Positions 13,988 to 15,227 of a DNA stretch of 15,227 bases are shown piece by piece; positions within the stretch are counted from its first letter, which is position 1; each line of letters begins with the position of its first letter. This DNA is from Thermoplasmata archaeon M9B2D (GTDB lineage Archaea > Thermoplasmatota > E2 > DHVEG-1). Location of the stretch: positions 1-15,227 of the forward strand of contig MUGD01000043.1 in assembly GCA_002900555.1 (NCBI GenBank). Direction: 5' to 3'. The translations under genes and the position numbers were made by a program. The notes under the pieces were generated by a model. That model had not been told where the DNA came from. It searched no databases and worked only from the letters and a program-made list of their open reading frames with translations.

Positions 13988-15227
13988 TTACTTTGTTTTT
14001 TCCTTTAGAAGTGCATCATATGAATAAAAGATTAGGTTTCCCTCAGAATCTATATCTCCATTTTGATATAACACCCATTGTCGCGTTGTTTTTATTTTTG
14101 GCTGGGCAAACACCACTATCTCTCGTAGGGTAGGGTTGTTCTCTCTATCTATAAGTCTGTAGACCGACCAGTTCACCTTCACAGGTTCAATCGGAGAGTA
14201 CTCCCCCATGGATTGAATAAATTGTTTTGTCAGATTTTCATCATATTCGTAGTTGGTAACTCTCCATTCAGTCTGTATTAATTCTCTTCCACCTTGTGGT
14301 GAATAATATGGTTCTTCTATTAGGACTGAGTTATATTGGAAATGACCAACAAACATATACCCCCAGTCGTTTTGATCGTACGGTGGGCCATTTTGGCCGT
14401 TTGATAGGTCAAAAACTTTCGGGCTATTGCAGTAAAGATAGTTTAATACACTTACATACTGTCCCCATGTTTGTTTATACTGTTTATTTGGTAATATATA
14501 GAGGCCATAGCTGATATTGTCAATCCCTTCAAAGGCACATGAATCTGCATCAATACTGCAGCTATGTGCCATTTCATGGAGGATAAGAGATCCTAATTGC
14601 ACGCGCTTGCCTCTTTCTGTTGGCACAGTGCCCATTAAAACGAAATTGTAAATATTTTGGATTGGTTTGAATTTCGCTGAGATATAAGCGATTTGTGTGC
14701 AGTCATAGACGTTATTTTTCGCTGTGTGTTGGAAACCACCACCATGACCGATGACCAGGTACCGGAAAATCCCTTTTCGCTCATCAGGGAAGTAACTGTT
14801 GTAAAACTGCAGTATCATCCCTGAATCTTGTGATATTTTTTCGATGTGCGGTAGGAGCTGCCCGCCGCCGTTTATTGGGCTGTTTGGCCATCCATCATCA
14901 AAAAAGCATTTGATGTTATGCTCTGCAAATCGCTCGATGATTCCCTCTTTGCTTTCTTCGAAGAAATAGTGTGGCGGGTCGAACAGTCCACCTCGCTCCA
15001 TGACATCGACCTCGTAATAAATATTCTGAATGAATGGGTTGGCAAACCATTTCTCCATCTGGTATTCCTCGATGTTGGAGAGACCATCAAGGTCAGGGTC
15101 GAGTCGTTCATGGTCATCCCAGGTGAAAGGGTCATAGTCCCATTTCCACTCCCATGCGGTCGGGATGCCGTCGTTGTCAGGATCGAGTTTGGAGTCGTCC
15201 ACGGTCGGGTCCGTACCAAGGATGTTG
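13988..15227 (-). CDS. Secreted-type HExxH metalloprotease with Ca-binding (TSP3-like) repeats, N-terminus beyond window
   Basis: The frame is open to the window edge (413 residues visible). A GTG at 15202 could be taken as a start, but the nine codons before it read NILGTDPTV and continue the same repeat pattern, so the true start is outside. The visible N-terminus has Asp-rich calcium-type repeats, KLDPDNDGIPTAWEW and RLDPDLDGLSNIEEY, as in thrombospondin type 3 domains of exported proteins. About 150 residues later comes the zinc site LILHEMAHSCS (HExxH). Further on are GIDNISYG, a Met-turn-like SVLNYLY with Leu in place of Met, and SNGQNGPPYDQNDWG. The third zinc ligand is not obvious; HExxHxxGxxH is absent. 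Cysteines flank the zinc site. I infer an exported zinc protease of unassigned family. The substrate is unknown, and no membrane span is seen at its C-terminus. Confidence 0.75.
   Translation of the reverse strand, partial: NILGTDPTVDDSKLDPDNDGIPTAWEWKWDYDPFTWDDHERLDPDLDGLSNIEEYQMEKWFANPFIQNIYYEVDVMERGGLFDPPHYFFEESKEGIIERFAEHNIKCFFDDGWPNSPINGGGQLLPHIEKISQDSGMILQFYNSYFPDERKGIFRYLVIGHGGGFQHTAKNNVYDCTQIAYISAKFKPIQNIYNFVLMGTVPTERGKRVQLGSLILHEMAHSCSIDADSCAFEGIDNISYGLYILPNKQYKQTWGQYVSVLNYLYCNSPKVFDLSNGQNGPPYDQNDWGYMFVGHFQYNSVLIEEPYYSPQGGRELIQTEWRVTNYEYDENLTKQFIQSMGEYSPIEPVKVNWSVYRLIDRENNPTLREIVVFAQPKIKTTRQWVLYQNGDIDSEGNLIFYSYDALLKEKTK

Noticed and set aside
15200..15202. GTG as the start of the right-edge metalloprotease
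   Set aside because: The frame continues upstream to the window edge with residues in the same Asp-rich repeat pattern, and an exported protein would need a signal peptide, which is missing after the GTG.
1..15227. CRISPR arrays, insertion sequences, toxin-antitoxin pairs or phage genes
   Set aside because: No regularly spaced repeats, terminal inverted repeats, transposase, integrase or cas-like proteins were found on either strand.

Overview
The window looks like a chromosomal segment of an uncultured euryarchaeon, most plausibly from or near the Thermoplasmata. The evidence is gene content: a fused two-repeat tRNA-splicing endonuclease EndA, a split two-subunit pyruvate carboxylase, a GyaR-type 2-hydroxyacid dehydrogenase, a membrane-anchored S16 (Lon-like) protease of the archaeal type, a gingipain-like C25 peptidase, TATA-box promoters, and GGAGG- or GGTGATC-type ribosome sites mixed with apparently leaderless starts. 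The lineage is inferred from gene families only; there is no rRNA or other marker here to settle it.

Layout: positions 1-8005 are all on the minus strand. Reading in the direction of transcription, pycB (8005-6185), pycA (6169-4709) and a biotin protein ligase (4689-3880) form a tight biotin-enzyme operon. It supplies the carboxyltransferase plus biotin carrier, the biotin carboxylase, and the enzyme that attaches the biotin. Next come a small C_GCAxxG_C_C-type cysteine protein (3758-3240), a secreted gingipain-like C25 cysteine peptidase (3194-1017) and a flippase-like UPF0104 membrane protein that runs off the left edge (903-1).

Positions 8006-9053 are gene-poor. They hold one small Cys-rich DUF3795 protein (minus), a degraded GNAT acetyltransferase C-terminus, a degenerate tRNA-3'-half-like sequence and an inverted repeat upstream of the pyc promoter. 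From 9054 the plus strand carries an exported membrane-anchored S16 protease, EndA, and a UlaG-like metallo-beta-lactamase-fold hydrolase with its own promoter. The hydrolase converges with and overlaps gyaR (minus, 13860-12880). The right edge holds the C-terminal 413 residues of a secreted HExxH metalloprotease with Ca-binding repeats (minus, open at the edge).

The unifying theme is that three of the ten protein genes are predicted exported proteases of three unrelated catalytic classes: Cys C25, Ser/Lys S16 and Zn HExxH. This fits a protein-degrading heterotroph. The pyc-bpl operon (anaplerotic oxaloacetate) and gyaR (2-oxoacid/hydroxyacid interconversion) would sit in central carbon metabolism of such a cell; that link is inference. 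No CRISPR array, IS element, integrase or intact tRNA was seen, and no clearly new multi-gene system was found.
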